Of a DNA stretch of 9,566 nt, positions 1 through 7,871 are shown one piece after another. The translations under genes and the position numbers were made by a program. Origin of the DNA: Myxococcales bacterium (GTDB lineage: Bacteria > Myxococcota > Myxococcia > Myxococcales > Anaeromyxobacteraceae); NCBI GenBank assembly GCA_021784495.1, contig JAJXSQ010000056.1, forward strand, positions 1-9,566, given 5' to 3'. A model generated the notes under the pieces. The model ran no database searches. It worked only from the letters and a program-made list of their open reading frames with translations, and was not told where the DNA came from. Numbering within the stretch: position 1 is the first letter of the stretch; every line of letters starts with the position of its first letter.

Positions 1-201
1 CGGCGGGGGGGGCGGGGCGGGCGGCTGACGCGGCCGGTCCGGCGGGGCCGGGCGGGGCGGAGGTCGGCCGGGCCGATCATGACGCGACCGGACGTGGCGG
101 CCCGCTCGCCGGCGCGCCGCCGCCCGGGGGCGCGGCCGCCCTCCGCGGAGATCGCGCCCCGCCCCGCGATGGAGCGCGACCCCGGGGCGGAAGCCGGCTA
201 G
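1..201 (+). CDS. Possible 3' end of an upstream gene (partial, doubtful)
   Basis: The first forward frame is open from the window edge to a TAG at 199-201. Nearly every codon in it ends in G or C; the exceptions I count are one CGA and one GAA. That fits the coding style of the real genes here. The predicted peptide is Arg/Gly/Pro/Ala-rich with no domain I recognise, ending in ERDPGAEAG. An internal ATG at 79-81 would give a 40-residue ORF. In DNA this GC-rich, open frames arise by chance: the gpsA frame is also open back to the edge. It could be the disordered C-terminus of the preceding gene or plain intergenic DNA. The bases left of the window would settle it. Confidence 0.25.
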   Translation, partial: RRGGRGGRLTRPVRRGRAGRRSAGPIMTRPDVAARSPARRRPGARPPSAEIAPRPAMERDPGAEAG

Positions 202-204
202 GAT
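199..204 (+). promoter_or_regulatory. Candidate -10 element of gpsA promoter
   Basis: TAGGAT, preceded by CGGC, is one of few A/T-containing hexamers in the GC-rich region before gpsA and matches the sigma-70 -10 consensus at 4 of 6 positions. With a 17-base spacer the -35 would be GCGACC at 176-181, which shares only the central GAC with TTGACA. Transcription would begin near 211, giving a leader of about 17 bases that still includes the Shine-Dalgarno sequence. The same GGC-TAGNAT arrangement occurs before the gene at 1293. Confidence 0.4.
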
Positions 205-216
205 CCCCGCTCACCC

Positions 217-221
217 GGAGG
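217..221 (+). promoter_or_regulatory. Shine-Dalgarno site of gpsA
   Basis: GGAGG lies six bases before the ATG at 228. It fixes that start, although the gpsA frame stays open upstream. The resulting N-terminus, MRTTVLGAGSWG, places the dinucleotide-binding loop at residue 7, as expected for the family. Confidence 0.85.
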
Positions 222-227
222 AACACC

Positions 228-1226
228 ATGCGCACCACCGTGCTCGGCGCCGGCTCCTGGGGGACCGCGCTCGCCGCGCTCCTCGCCGGAAAGGGCCACA
301 CCGTCACCGCCTGGGACAAGGACCTGGAGGTCCTCGACCAGATCGGCGGCCAGCACCGGAACGAGCGCTACCTCCCCGGCGTGGGGCTCCCGGCGCAGCT
401 CCACGCCGCCCCGGAGATCGCCCGGGCGCTCGAGGGGGCCGAGCTGGTGATCGTCTCCGTCCCGTCGCACTCCGTCCGGCAGGTCGCGATCGAGATGAAG
501 CGCCACGTCCACGCCGGCACCCCGGTGGTCTGCGTGGCGAAGGGGATCGAGCAGGAGACGCTCATGACCATGAGCGAGGTGCTCGAGGACGTCCTCCCGG
601 TCCCGCTCCACCCCTACCTCGCGATCCTCTCCGGCCCCTCCTTCGCCCGCGAGGTCGCGAAGGGGCTGCCGACCGCGGTCACCGTGGCGGCGCGCTGGGA
701 GCGGATCGCGCGCCAGGTCCAGGACGCGTTCCACACCCGGACCTTCCGCCCCTACACCTCCGGCGACGTGGTCGGCTGCGAGATCGGCGGCTGCGTGAAG
801 AACGTGGTGGCGATCGCCGCGGGCATCTCCGACGGCTGCGGGTTCGGGGCCAACGCGCTCGCCGCGCTGATCACCCGGGGCCTCGCCGAGATCGGCCGGC
901 TCGCGGTCCGCAAGGGCGCGAACCCGCTCACCCTCTCCGGGCTCGCCGGCCTCGGGGACCTGGTCCTCACCTGCAACTCCGACCTCTCCCGCAACCGGAC
1001 GGTCGGGCGCGGGCTCGCCGCCGGCAAGAAGCTCGACGAGATCCAGCGGGAGATCGGCCAGGTCGCCGAGGGGGTCCGCAACGCCCGCTCGACCCGCGAC
1101 CTGGCGGCGCGGCTCGGGGTCGAGATGCCCATCACCGAGACGGTCTACCGCGTGGTGAACGAGGGGCTCGACCCGCGCGAGGCGGTGACCCGGCTCATGA
1201 TGCGGGAGACCAAGGCCGAGATCTGA
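228..1226 (+). CDS. gpsA: NAD(P)-dependent glycerol-3-phosphate dehydrogenase
   Basis: This cytoplasmic enzyme reduces dihydroxyacetone phosphate to sn-glycerol 3-phosphate, the backbone precursor of phospholipids. The 332-residue protein has normal family length. The Rossmann loop GAGSWGTA is at residues 7-14. The AKG motif has Lys105, LSGPSFA is at 134-140, and VKNVVAIAAG carries the expected catalytic Lys191. The glycine-rich LSGLAGLGDL segment is at 236-245 and the substrate/phosphate-contacting SRNR at 254-257. The C-terminal helical domain ends with the usual PITE..Y segment near 301-307. The start is supported by GGAGG and by the position of the nucleotide-binding loop. A hairpin after the stop suggests that it ends its own transcription unit. 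No key residue is missing. I see no adjacent plsY, its frequent partner elsewhere, though the upstream gene is cut off by the window edge. Confidence 0.97.
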   Translation: MRTTVLGAGSWGTALAALLAGKGHTVTAWDKDLEVLDQIGGQHRNERYLPGVGLPAQLHAAPEIARALEGAELVIVSVPSHSVRQVAIEMKRHVHAGTPVVCVAKGIEQETLMTMSEVLEDVLPVPLHPYLAILSGPSFAREVAKGLPTAVTVAARWERIARQVQDAFHTRTFRPYTSGDVVGCEIGGCVKNVVAIAAGISDGCGFGANALAALITRGLAEIGRLAVRKGANPLTLSGLAGLGDLVLTCNSDLSRNRTVGRGLAAGKKLDEIQREIGQVAEGVRNARSTRDLAARLGVEMPITETVYRVVNEGLDPREAVTRLMMRETKAEI

Positions 1227-1241
1227 CGCGCGCCGCGCGCG

Positions 1242-1266
1242 CCCGGGCGGGCGATTTCCGCCCGGG
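1242..1266 (+). terminator. Hairpin after gpsA
   Basis: A perfect 9-bp inverted repeat pairs CCCGGGCGG (1242-1250) with CCGCCCGGG (1258-1266) around the seven-base loop GCGATTT. It begins 15 bases after the gpsA stop. There is no T tract, so it is not a classical intrinsic terminator. The right arm overlaps the place where a -35 element of the next gene would lie, so it may also influence that promoter. Confidence 0.5.
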
Positions 1267-1278
1267 GGCGGGCCGGGC

Positions 1279-1284
1279 TAGCAT
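1279..1284 (+). promoter_or_regulatory. Candidate -10 element for leaderless transcript
   Basis: TAGCAT, preceded by GGGC, ends eight bases before the ATG at 1293. The usual 6-8 base distance from -10 to transcription start puts the first base at or next to the start codon. No Shine-Dalgarno sequence precedes this ATG, which agrees with a leaderless mRNA. With a 17-base spacer the -35 would be TTCCGC (1256-1261), a weak match. Confidence 0.4.
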
Positions 1285-1292
1285 GCGCGGCG

Positions 1293-2759
1293 ATGGCCGA
1301 CGTCGCCGCACTCCTCATCCAGGCCGGGGTCCTCACCCCCGACGCGGCGGCGCGCGCCATGGCCGCCGCCCACGACGGCGACGTGGCCTCGGCGGCGCTC
1401 CGGCTCGGGCTGGCGCCGGAGGGGGTGCTGGCGCGGGTGCTCGCCGACCTCTTCGGCTGCCCGGGCGTCGACCTGTCGCGGAGCGTCGTCCCCGCCTCGA
1501 ACCTCGAGGTGGTCGCCCACCCCTTCTGCCGGCAGCGCCGCGTCCTCCCGGTCTCGGTCGGGAAGGCGGAGCTGGTGCTGGCGATGGCCGACCCGGAGGA
1601 CTACGGGCTCGCCGACGAGCTCCGCTTCGTCACCGGGCGCAAGGTCCTCCGCTACGCCGCCGTGCCCGCGGCGATCGAGCGGGCGGTGGACGGGCTCGTC
1701 CGGGAGCGGCAGCGCGGCTCCCCGGCCTGGCGCGGGGCCCAGGCCCCGGCGCTGCCCGACCCGGCGGCCGCCTGGGTGGGGGTGGTCCACCCCTCCCGCG
1801 CCGCCGACCCGGCCATCGACCTGCCCGAGGCGTCCGCCACCATCGAGCTCGTCCCGGTCTCGGCCGACCTCGAGACCCCCTTCGCCGTCCCCTCCCCGGC
1901 GCGCAAGACGCGCCCCCCGGAGCTCCAGCCGCGGGTCACCCCGCCCCGCGGCGCCGGCGCCGCCGGCACCACCGTCCGGCTCGAGGGGATCGGCGCGGGC
2001 CGGCTGGTCCTCGTCGCCGATCCCTCGGCCGAGGCGCGCGAGGAGCTGGCGGCCCACCTCGGCCGCCTCGGCTGCGCGATCCTCCAGGCGGCCAACGGCC
2101 GGGCGGCGCTCGACATCGTGCGGGAGGCGCGCCCCGACCTCGCGGTGCTGGAGGCGATGCTCCCCATGGTCCAGGGCTTCGAGGTCTGCCGGGCGATCAA
2201 GGGCGATCCGGTCCTCCGGCCGACGCAGGTGGTGCTCACCTCGGCGGTCCACCGCGGGACGGTGGCGTCCGACGCCCAGATCGCCTTCGGGGCGGACGCC
2301 TTCCTCGAGAAGCCCTTCCGGCGCGACGAGGTGGTGCGGATCGCCAAGGTGCTCCTGCTCGGCCCGGCCGGCGATCCGGCCGACGCCGAGCGGCGCCGGG
2401 CGGCGACGGCGGCGTGGCGCGCCGGGGCGGCGGCGATCCAGGCGGGCGAGCTCGAGGAGGCGACCGTCCTCCTCCGCGACGCCTGCGCCCAGGACGATCT
2501 CTCGGCCGAGGCCCACTACTACCTGGGCCACGCCCTGGCGCGGCAGGGGATGCTCTTCGAGGCGGCGGCGGCGTACTCCCGCGCCGCCGAGCTGCGCCCG
2601 GACGTCGACGCCGCCCACCAGCACCTCGCCCAGACCTACGAGCAGCTCGGCTTCCAGAAGAGCGCCCGCGAGGCCTGGGCGCAGGCGATCGAGGCCTGCA
2701 CCGACGAGGCCCGCCGCAAGGCGATGCAGGCGCGGCTCATGAAGCTCCTCGGGCTCTGA
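1293..2759 (+). CDS. MshEN-like, receiver and TPR multidomain protein
   Basis: This 488-residue, apparently cytoplasmic protein combines three modules. Residues 1 to about 137 resemble the MshEN/T2SSE_N domain found at the N-terminus of type II secretion and type IV pilus ATPases (ALRLGLAPEG at 35-44, LFGCPGVDLS at 53-62). The usual RLG and LxxxLxxQ c-di-GMP-binding residues of the first half look degraded. A Pro/Ala-rich linker spans about 143-235. Residues 236-357 form a response-regulator receiver fold with FLEKPF (Lys340) and LTS (Thr316) kept, but the phosphoacceptor position is Glu287 and the N-terminal acidic pair is reduced to Asp243. About three TPR-like helical pairs follow (372-473). 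There is no DNA-binding output domain, so it probably acts through protein contacts. A link to pili, secretion or gliding is an inference from the MshEN domain only. The following peptidase gene starts 8 bp after the stop, so the two are likely cotranscribed. Confidence 0.88.
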   Translation: MADVAALLIQAGVLTPDAAARAMAAAHDGDVASAALRLGLAPEGVLARVLADLFGCPGVDLSRSVVPASNLEVVAHPFCRQRRVLPVSVGKAELVLAMADPEDYGLADELRFVTGRKVLRYAAVPAAIERAVDGLVRERQRGSPAWRGAQAPALPDPAAAWVGVVHPSRAADPAIDLPEASATIELVPVSADLETPFAVPSPARKTRPPELQPRVTPPRGAGAAGTTVRLEGIGAGRLVLVADPSAEAREELAAHLGRLGCAILQAANGRAALDIVREARPDLAVLEAMLPMVQGFEVCRAIKGDPVLRPTQVVLTSAVHRGTVASDAQIAFGADAFLEKPFRRDEVVRIAKVLLLGPAGDPADAERRRAATAAWRAGAAAIQAGELEEATVLLRDACAQDDLSAEAHYYLGHALARQGMLFEAAAAYSRAAELRPDVDAAHQHLAQTYEQLGFQKSAREAWAQAIEACTDEARRKAMQARLMKLLGL

Positions 2760-2767
2760 CGGAGAAC

Positions 2768-4723
<1,956 letters not shown>

Positions 4724-4733
4724 TCGCGCCGCC

Positions 4734-5648
4734 ATGCTCCGGGTCACCTTCCTCGGCACCTCGGCGGCCCAGCCGACCATCTCCCGGAACCTGAGCGCCC
4801 TCGCGCTCCGCCGGGAGCGCGAGCTCCTCCTCGTCGACTGCGGGGAGGGGACGCAGCGCCAGATGATCCGGTACGCCACCGGCTTCGACGTCGCCGCCAT
4901 CTGCTTCACCCACTTCCACGCCGATCACTACCTCGGCGCCATCGGCTTCCTCCGGACCCTCTCCATGCAGGGGCGGGAGGCGCCGCTCGACCTCTACGGC
5001 CCACGCCCGGCGCGGCGGCTCCTGGAGACGATGCTCTTCACCGGCACCGAGCGGCTCGCCTTCGACGTGCGGATCCACGAGGTGGTCCCCGGGGAGCCGG
5101 TGCGGCGCGACGGCTGCGCCCTCCTCCCCTTCCCGACCGAGCACAAGATCGCCAGCGTCGGCTGGGCGCTGGTCGAGGACGATCGCCCCGGCCGCTTCCA
5201 CCCCGACGCGGCCGAGGCGCTCGGCGTCCCGCCGGGCCCGCTCTTCGGCCGGCTGCAGCGCGGCGAGGCGGTGACCCTCCCCGACGGCCGCCGGATCGAG
5301 GCGGCGGCGGTGGTCGAGCCGCCGCGCCGGGGCCGGCGGGTGGTGGTGAGCGGCGACACCCGCCCCTGCGCCGCGACCGTCGCCGCCGCCCGCGGCGCCG
5401 ACCTCCTGATCCACGACTCGACCTTCGGCGACGCGGAGGCCGACCGGGCGCTCGAGACCCGCCACGCCACCGCCCGCGAGGCGGGGAGGGTGGCGCGCGA
5501 CGCCGGCGTCCGCCGCCTCGTCCTCACCCACCTGTCGACGCGCTACGACCGCGAGACCGGCCCGCTGCTCGCGCAGGCGCGGGAGGAGTTCGGGGAGGTC
5601 GAGGTCGCGAGCGACGGGCTGTCGATCGAGGTGGCGCTCGCCGGCTGA
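4734..5648 (+). CDS. rnz: Ribonuclease Z (tRNA 3' processing endonuclease)
   Basis: Short-form tRNase Z of the metallo-beta-lactamase fold, which cuts 3' trailers from tRNA precursors. At 304 residues it matches the bacterial homodimeric type. The core zinc motif HFHADH is at 60-65 (His60, His62, Asp64, His65). The remaining ligands are His137 in TEHK, Asp208 in SGDT and His266 in LTHLS. DCGEGTQRQM at 35-44 is the family signature near the N-terminus. The flexible tRNA-binding arm is present at about 155-185, including LGVPPGPLFG and the LPDGR that follows it. RHATAREAG near 243-251 corresponds to the conserved histidine region before the last ligand. No Shine-Dalgarno is visible before the ATG, 10 bp after the peptidase stop, so translation probably depends on coupling with that gene. 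It is the last gene of the plus-strand group. Confidence 0.95.
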   Translation: MLRVTFLGTSAAQPTISRNLSALALRRERELLLVDCGEGTQRQMIRYATGFDVAAICFTHFHADHYLGAIGFLRTLSMQGREAPLDLYGPRPARRLLETMLFTGTERLAFDVRIHEVVPGEPVRRDGCALLPFPTEHKIASVGWALVEDDRPGRFHPDAAEALGVPPGPLFGRLQRGEAVTLPDGRRIEAAAVVEPPRRGRRVVVSGDTRPCAATVAAARGADLLIHDSTFGDAEADRALETRHATAREAGRVARDAGVRRLVLTHLSTRYDRETGPLLAQAREEFGEVEVASDGLSIEVALAG

Positions 5649-5651
5649 CGC

Positions 5652-5670
5652 CGGCCCCGGGGCGGGGCCG
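5652..5670. terminator. Hairpin between convergent genes
   Basis: CGGCCCC (5652-5658) pairs perfectly with GGGGCCG (5664-5670) around the loop GGGGC. It fills most of the 22-bp gap between the stop codons of rnz (plus) and the DUF3052-type gene (minus), so it could end transcripts from both sides. There is no T tract on either strand; termination may rely on the stem alone or on Rho. Confidence 0.5.
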
Positions 5671-6141
5671 CTACCGGGCGGTGCGCCGGAAGCGGAGCGC
5701 CGCCCAGATCTTGTCCATGGCCACCTGCCCGCCCGGCGCGAGGCCGAACGGACCGGCGATGGCGGCGATCTTCTCGCGGCTCAGGTCGGAGCCGGCGCCC
5801 GAGTCGGCCTTGGGGTAGCTCACCCAGACCACCGCGTCGTCGGTGAGCCGCGGCGAGACCTCGCGCAGCCGCGAGGAGAGGGCGGCGCCGTCGCGCGCGA
5901 AGATGTGGACGAAGGCCGCCTCGGCGGGGACGACGTTCACCAGCCGCGCGCCCTCGGGGAGGGGGCCGAGCTTCTGCCGGTACCCGGCGGGCGCCCCCAG
6001 GACCACGATGGTGGTCCCGGAGGTGACCTGGAGCCGCTCGGTGAGCGGCGCGGGGCCCGCGGGGCGGGGCGCGGCAGCGGCGGGCGGGGTCGCCGGCTTC
6101 GGGCGCTTCGCGGCGGCCGGCTTGACGCTGGTCTTCGGCAT
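5671..6141 (-). CDS. DUF3052-type small protein with basic Pro/Ala-rich tail
   Basis: This 156-residue protein has unknown function. Residues 1 to about 32 form a low-complexity tail rich in Lys, Pro, Ala and Arg, probably disordered and positively charged. The globular part, about 41-156, looks like the DUF3052 family as I remember it: LGAPAGYRQKLGPLPEG (48-64), then VWVSYPKADSGAGSDL (105-120), and a C-terminal DKIWAALRFRR (143-153). No catalytic residues are known to me for this family. The stop is TAG. The ATG at 6141 has no Shine-Dalgarno; TCTGAT lies seven bases upstream and could be the -10 of a leaderless transcript. It lies downstream of zwf on the same strand, 92 bp away across a G/C hairpin, so cotranscription is uncertain. 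Family assignment is from pattern memory. Confidence 0.85.
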   Translation of the reverse strand: MPKTSVKPAAAKRPKPATPPAAAAPRPAGPAPLTERLQVTSGTTIVVLGAPAGYRQKLGPLPEGARLVNVVPAEAAFVHIFARDGAALSSRLREVSPRLTDDAVVWVSYPKADSGAGSDLSREKIAAIAGPFGLAPGGQVAMDKIWAALRFRRTAR

Positions 6142-6148
6142 GCGCCGA

Positions 6149-6154
6149 ATCAGA
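6149..6154 (-). promoter_or_regulatory. Weak candidate -10 of the DUF3052-type gene
   Basis: Read on the minus strand, TCTGAT stands seven bases before the ATG and matches the -10 consensus at 4 of 6 positions. No convincing -35 was found at 16-18 bases. Its position would imply a leaderless mRNA, consistent with the missing Shine-Dalgarno. Confidence 0.2.
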
Positions 6155-6199
6155 CCACGTTCGGCGGCGCGCGGCCAGTTTCGGGGATGGGTTCCGGCA

Positions 6200-6220
6200 G
6201 GCCCCCCGGGGGGGGAGGCC
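6200..6220 (-). terminator. G/C-tract hairpin after zwf
   Basis: GG plus six Cs (6200-6207) faces a run of eight Gs (6208-6215), then AGGCC. The outer GGCC arms pair, followed by four C:G pairs with one bulged A and a loop of Gs. It starts 14 bases beyond the zwf stop in the direction of zwf transcription and could act as a terminator or attenuator before the DUF3052-type gene. No T tract follows. Confidence 0.35.
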
Positions 6221-6233
6221 GCCCCGGGCCGGC

Positions 6234-7790
6234 TCAGGGGTCGATCCAGCGCCGCCCGTCGCGCGCCACCAGCTCGTCGGCGGCGGCCGGGCCGGCGGTC
6301 CCGGCCGCGTAGTTCGGGAAGTCGCGCGGCGGGAGGGAGCCCCAGAGGTCGAGGACCGGGGCGACCACCCGCCAGGCCGCCTCGACCATGTCGGCGCGGT
6401 GGAACAGGGTGGGGTCGCCGACGGTGCAGTCGTAGAGGAGCCGCTCGTAGCCAGTCGCCTGCGCGATCGGGCCGAAGTCCCGGTAGCTGAAGGACATCGT
6501 CACCTCCTGGAGCCGGATGGCCGGCCCGGGGATCTTGGCCTTCATCGTCACCGCGAACGCCTCCTCGGGCTGGACCAGGATCTCCAGCCGGTTCGGCTCG
6601 ACGTCGGCGAGGCCGGCGTCGCGGAAGAGGAGGAGCGGCGGCCGCCGGAACTGGATCACGATGCGCGTGTCGCGGCGCCGGAGCCGCTTGCCGGAGCGGA
6701 CGTAGAACGGCACCCCCGCCCAGCGCCAGTTCTCGACGTCGACCCGGAGCGCGGCGAAGGTCTCGGTGCGCGATCCGGGCGCGACGTTCGGCTCCGCCTG
6801 GTAGGCCGGCAGGGCGTGGTCGCCGGCGAAGCCGGCCCCGTACTGGCCGCGCACCGCGGTGGCCAGCAGCCGCTCCGGCGGCGAGGGGCGGATGGCGTGG
6901 AGGACCTTCACCTTCTCGTCGCGCACCGCCTCGCCGGCCAGCGTCGAGGGGGGCTCCATCGCCACCAGCGCGAGGAGCTGGAAGATGTGGTTCTGGATCA
7001 TGTCGCGGACCACGCCGGCCCGGTCGTAGTAGCCCCCGCGACCCTCGACCCCGAGCTCCTCGGCGACGGTGATCTGGACGTGGTCGATGTAGCGCCGGTT
7101 CCAGATGGGCTCGAAGATGCCGTTCGCGAACCGGAAGACGAGCAGGTTCTGGACCGTCTCCTTCCCCAGGTAGTGGTCGATCCGGAAGATCTGGTCCTCG
7201 CGCAGCGTGGCCCGGAGGTCGCGGTTGAGCGCCACCGCCGACTCGAGATCGCGCCCGAACGGCTTCTCGACCACCACCCGCCGCCAGCGGTCCTCCCCGG
7301 CGCGGGTGAGGCCGGCCTCGCCGAGGCGGGCGACGATGGGGGCGAAGACCTCGGGAGGGGTCGCGAGGTAGAAGAGGACGTTCCCGCGCGTCCCCAGCTG
7401 CGAGTCGAGGATGGCCAGCCGGTCGGCCAGCTCGCGGTAGGTGGCGGCCAGCCCCAGGTCGCCGGAGACGGCGTGGAGGCGCGCCCGGAAGTCGGCCCAG
7501 GCGGCGGGGTCGACCGGGCCGGTGGCGAAGCGGCCGATCGCCTCGGTCGCCTCCACCCGGAAGGCCTCGTCGTCGAGCGGCTTGCGCACCACCGCGACGA
7601 CCGCGCTCTCCGCCGGGAGGAGCCCCATCGACCGGAGGTTGAAGAGGGCGGGGAGGAGCTTGCGCTTGGTGAGGTCGCCGGTCGCGCCGAAGACCACGAG
7701 CAGGCAGGGGTCGCCCGGCCGCTCGGGGCGGGGGGCGCCGTTCGCGGGGAGGATGGGGGAGACGCCGGGCTCGACCCTGCCTTGGATCAC
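6234..7790 (-). CDS. zwf: Glucose-6-phosphate 1-dehydrogenase
   Basis: This enzyme oxidises glucose 6-phosphate to 6-phosphogluconolactone with reduction of NADP(+) or NAD(+), the entry step of the oxidative pentose phosphate pathway. The protein has 518 residues, slightly longer than the common 480-510 because of about 27 extra N-terminal residues rich in Pro and Gly. The nucleotide-binding GATGDLTKRKL is at 35-45 and EKPFG at 175-179. The signature RIDHYLGKE is at 203-211, with Asp205 and His206. The catalytic base is His268 in QNHIFQ, 62 residues after His206 as in the Leuconostoc enzyme. FYVRSGKRL and the C-terminal ELVARDGRRW are also typical. The GTG start is supported by GGGAGG at 7797-7802. 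The usual partners pgl and gnd are not in the window. Coenzyme preference cannot be read from the sequence with confidence. Confidence 0.97.
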   Translation of the reverse strand: MIQGRVEPGVSPILPANGAPRPERPGDPCLLVVFGATGDLTKRKLLPALFNLRSMGLLPAESAVVAVVRKPLDDEAFRVEATEAIGRFATGPVDPAAWADFRARLHAVSGDLGLAATYRELADRLAILDSQLGTRGNVLFYLATPPEVFAPIVARLGEAGLTRAGEDRWRRVVVEKPFGRDLESAVALNRDLRATLREDQIFRIDHYLGKETVQNLLVFRFANGIFEPIWNRRYIDHVQITVAEELGVEGRGGYYDRAGVVRDMIQNHIFQLLALVAMEPPSTLAGEAVRDEKVKVLHAIRPSPPERLLATAVRGQYGAGFAGDHALPAYQAEPNVAPGSRTETFAALRVDVENWRWAGVPFYVRSGKRLRRRDTRIVIQFRRPPLLLFRDAGLADVEPNRLEILVQPEEAFAVTMKAKIPGPAIRLQEVTMSFSYRDFGPIAQATGYERLLYDCTVGDPTLFHRADMVEAAWRVVAPVLDLWGSLPPRDFPNYAAGTAGPAAADELVARDGRRWIDP

Positions 7791-7796
7791 GCACCA

Positions 7797-7802
7797 CCTC
7801 CC
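7797..7802 (-). promoter_or_regulatory. Shine-Dalgarno site of zwf
   Basis: On the minus strand GGGAGG lies six bases before the GTG at 7790-7788. It decides this start over downstream alternatives, because the first recognisable motif begins only at residue 35. Confidence 0.75.
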
Positions 7803-7848
7803 GCGACGACGCGCCGCGAGATCTGAACACGCGGGAGGCCGCGGACGA

Positions 7849-7867
7849 CCCGCCCTGTTGGGGCGGG
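7849..7867 (-). terminator. Hairpin after the glycosyltransferase gene
   Basis: CCCGCCC (7849-7855) and GGGCGGG (7861-7867) form a perfect 7-bp stem around TGTTG on the plus strand (CAACA in the transcript). It begins five bases after the glycosyltransferase stop and lies in the 81-bp gap before zwf. No T tract follows on the minus strand, so full termination is uncertain. Confidence 0.45.
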
Positions 7868-7871
7868 CCGC

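Noticed and set aside
1283..2767. ATG at 1283 as the start of a 1146-residue protein, i.e. a long N-terminal extension of the M3 peptidase
   Set aside because: In this stretch the frame runs out of phase with the MshEN/REC/TPR gene and encodes Arg/Pro/Gly-rich nonsense. The recognisable peptidase sequence begins only after the GTG at 2768.
6399..7826. Plus-strand open frame opposite zwf
   Set aside because: The product is compositionally biased and has no recognisable motif, while zwf on the other strand has every active-site signature.
7821..7849. TCAGAT (7826-7821, minus) as a -10 element for zwf
   Set aside because: Only a moderate match, with GTCGTC at the -35 position, which does not resemble TTGACA. 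It is too weak to list as a promoter, though 30 bases before the start would be a reasonable distance.
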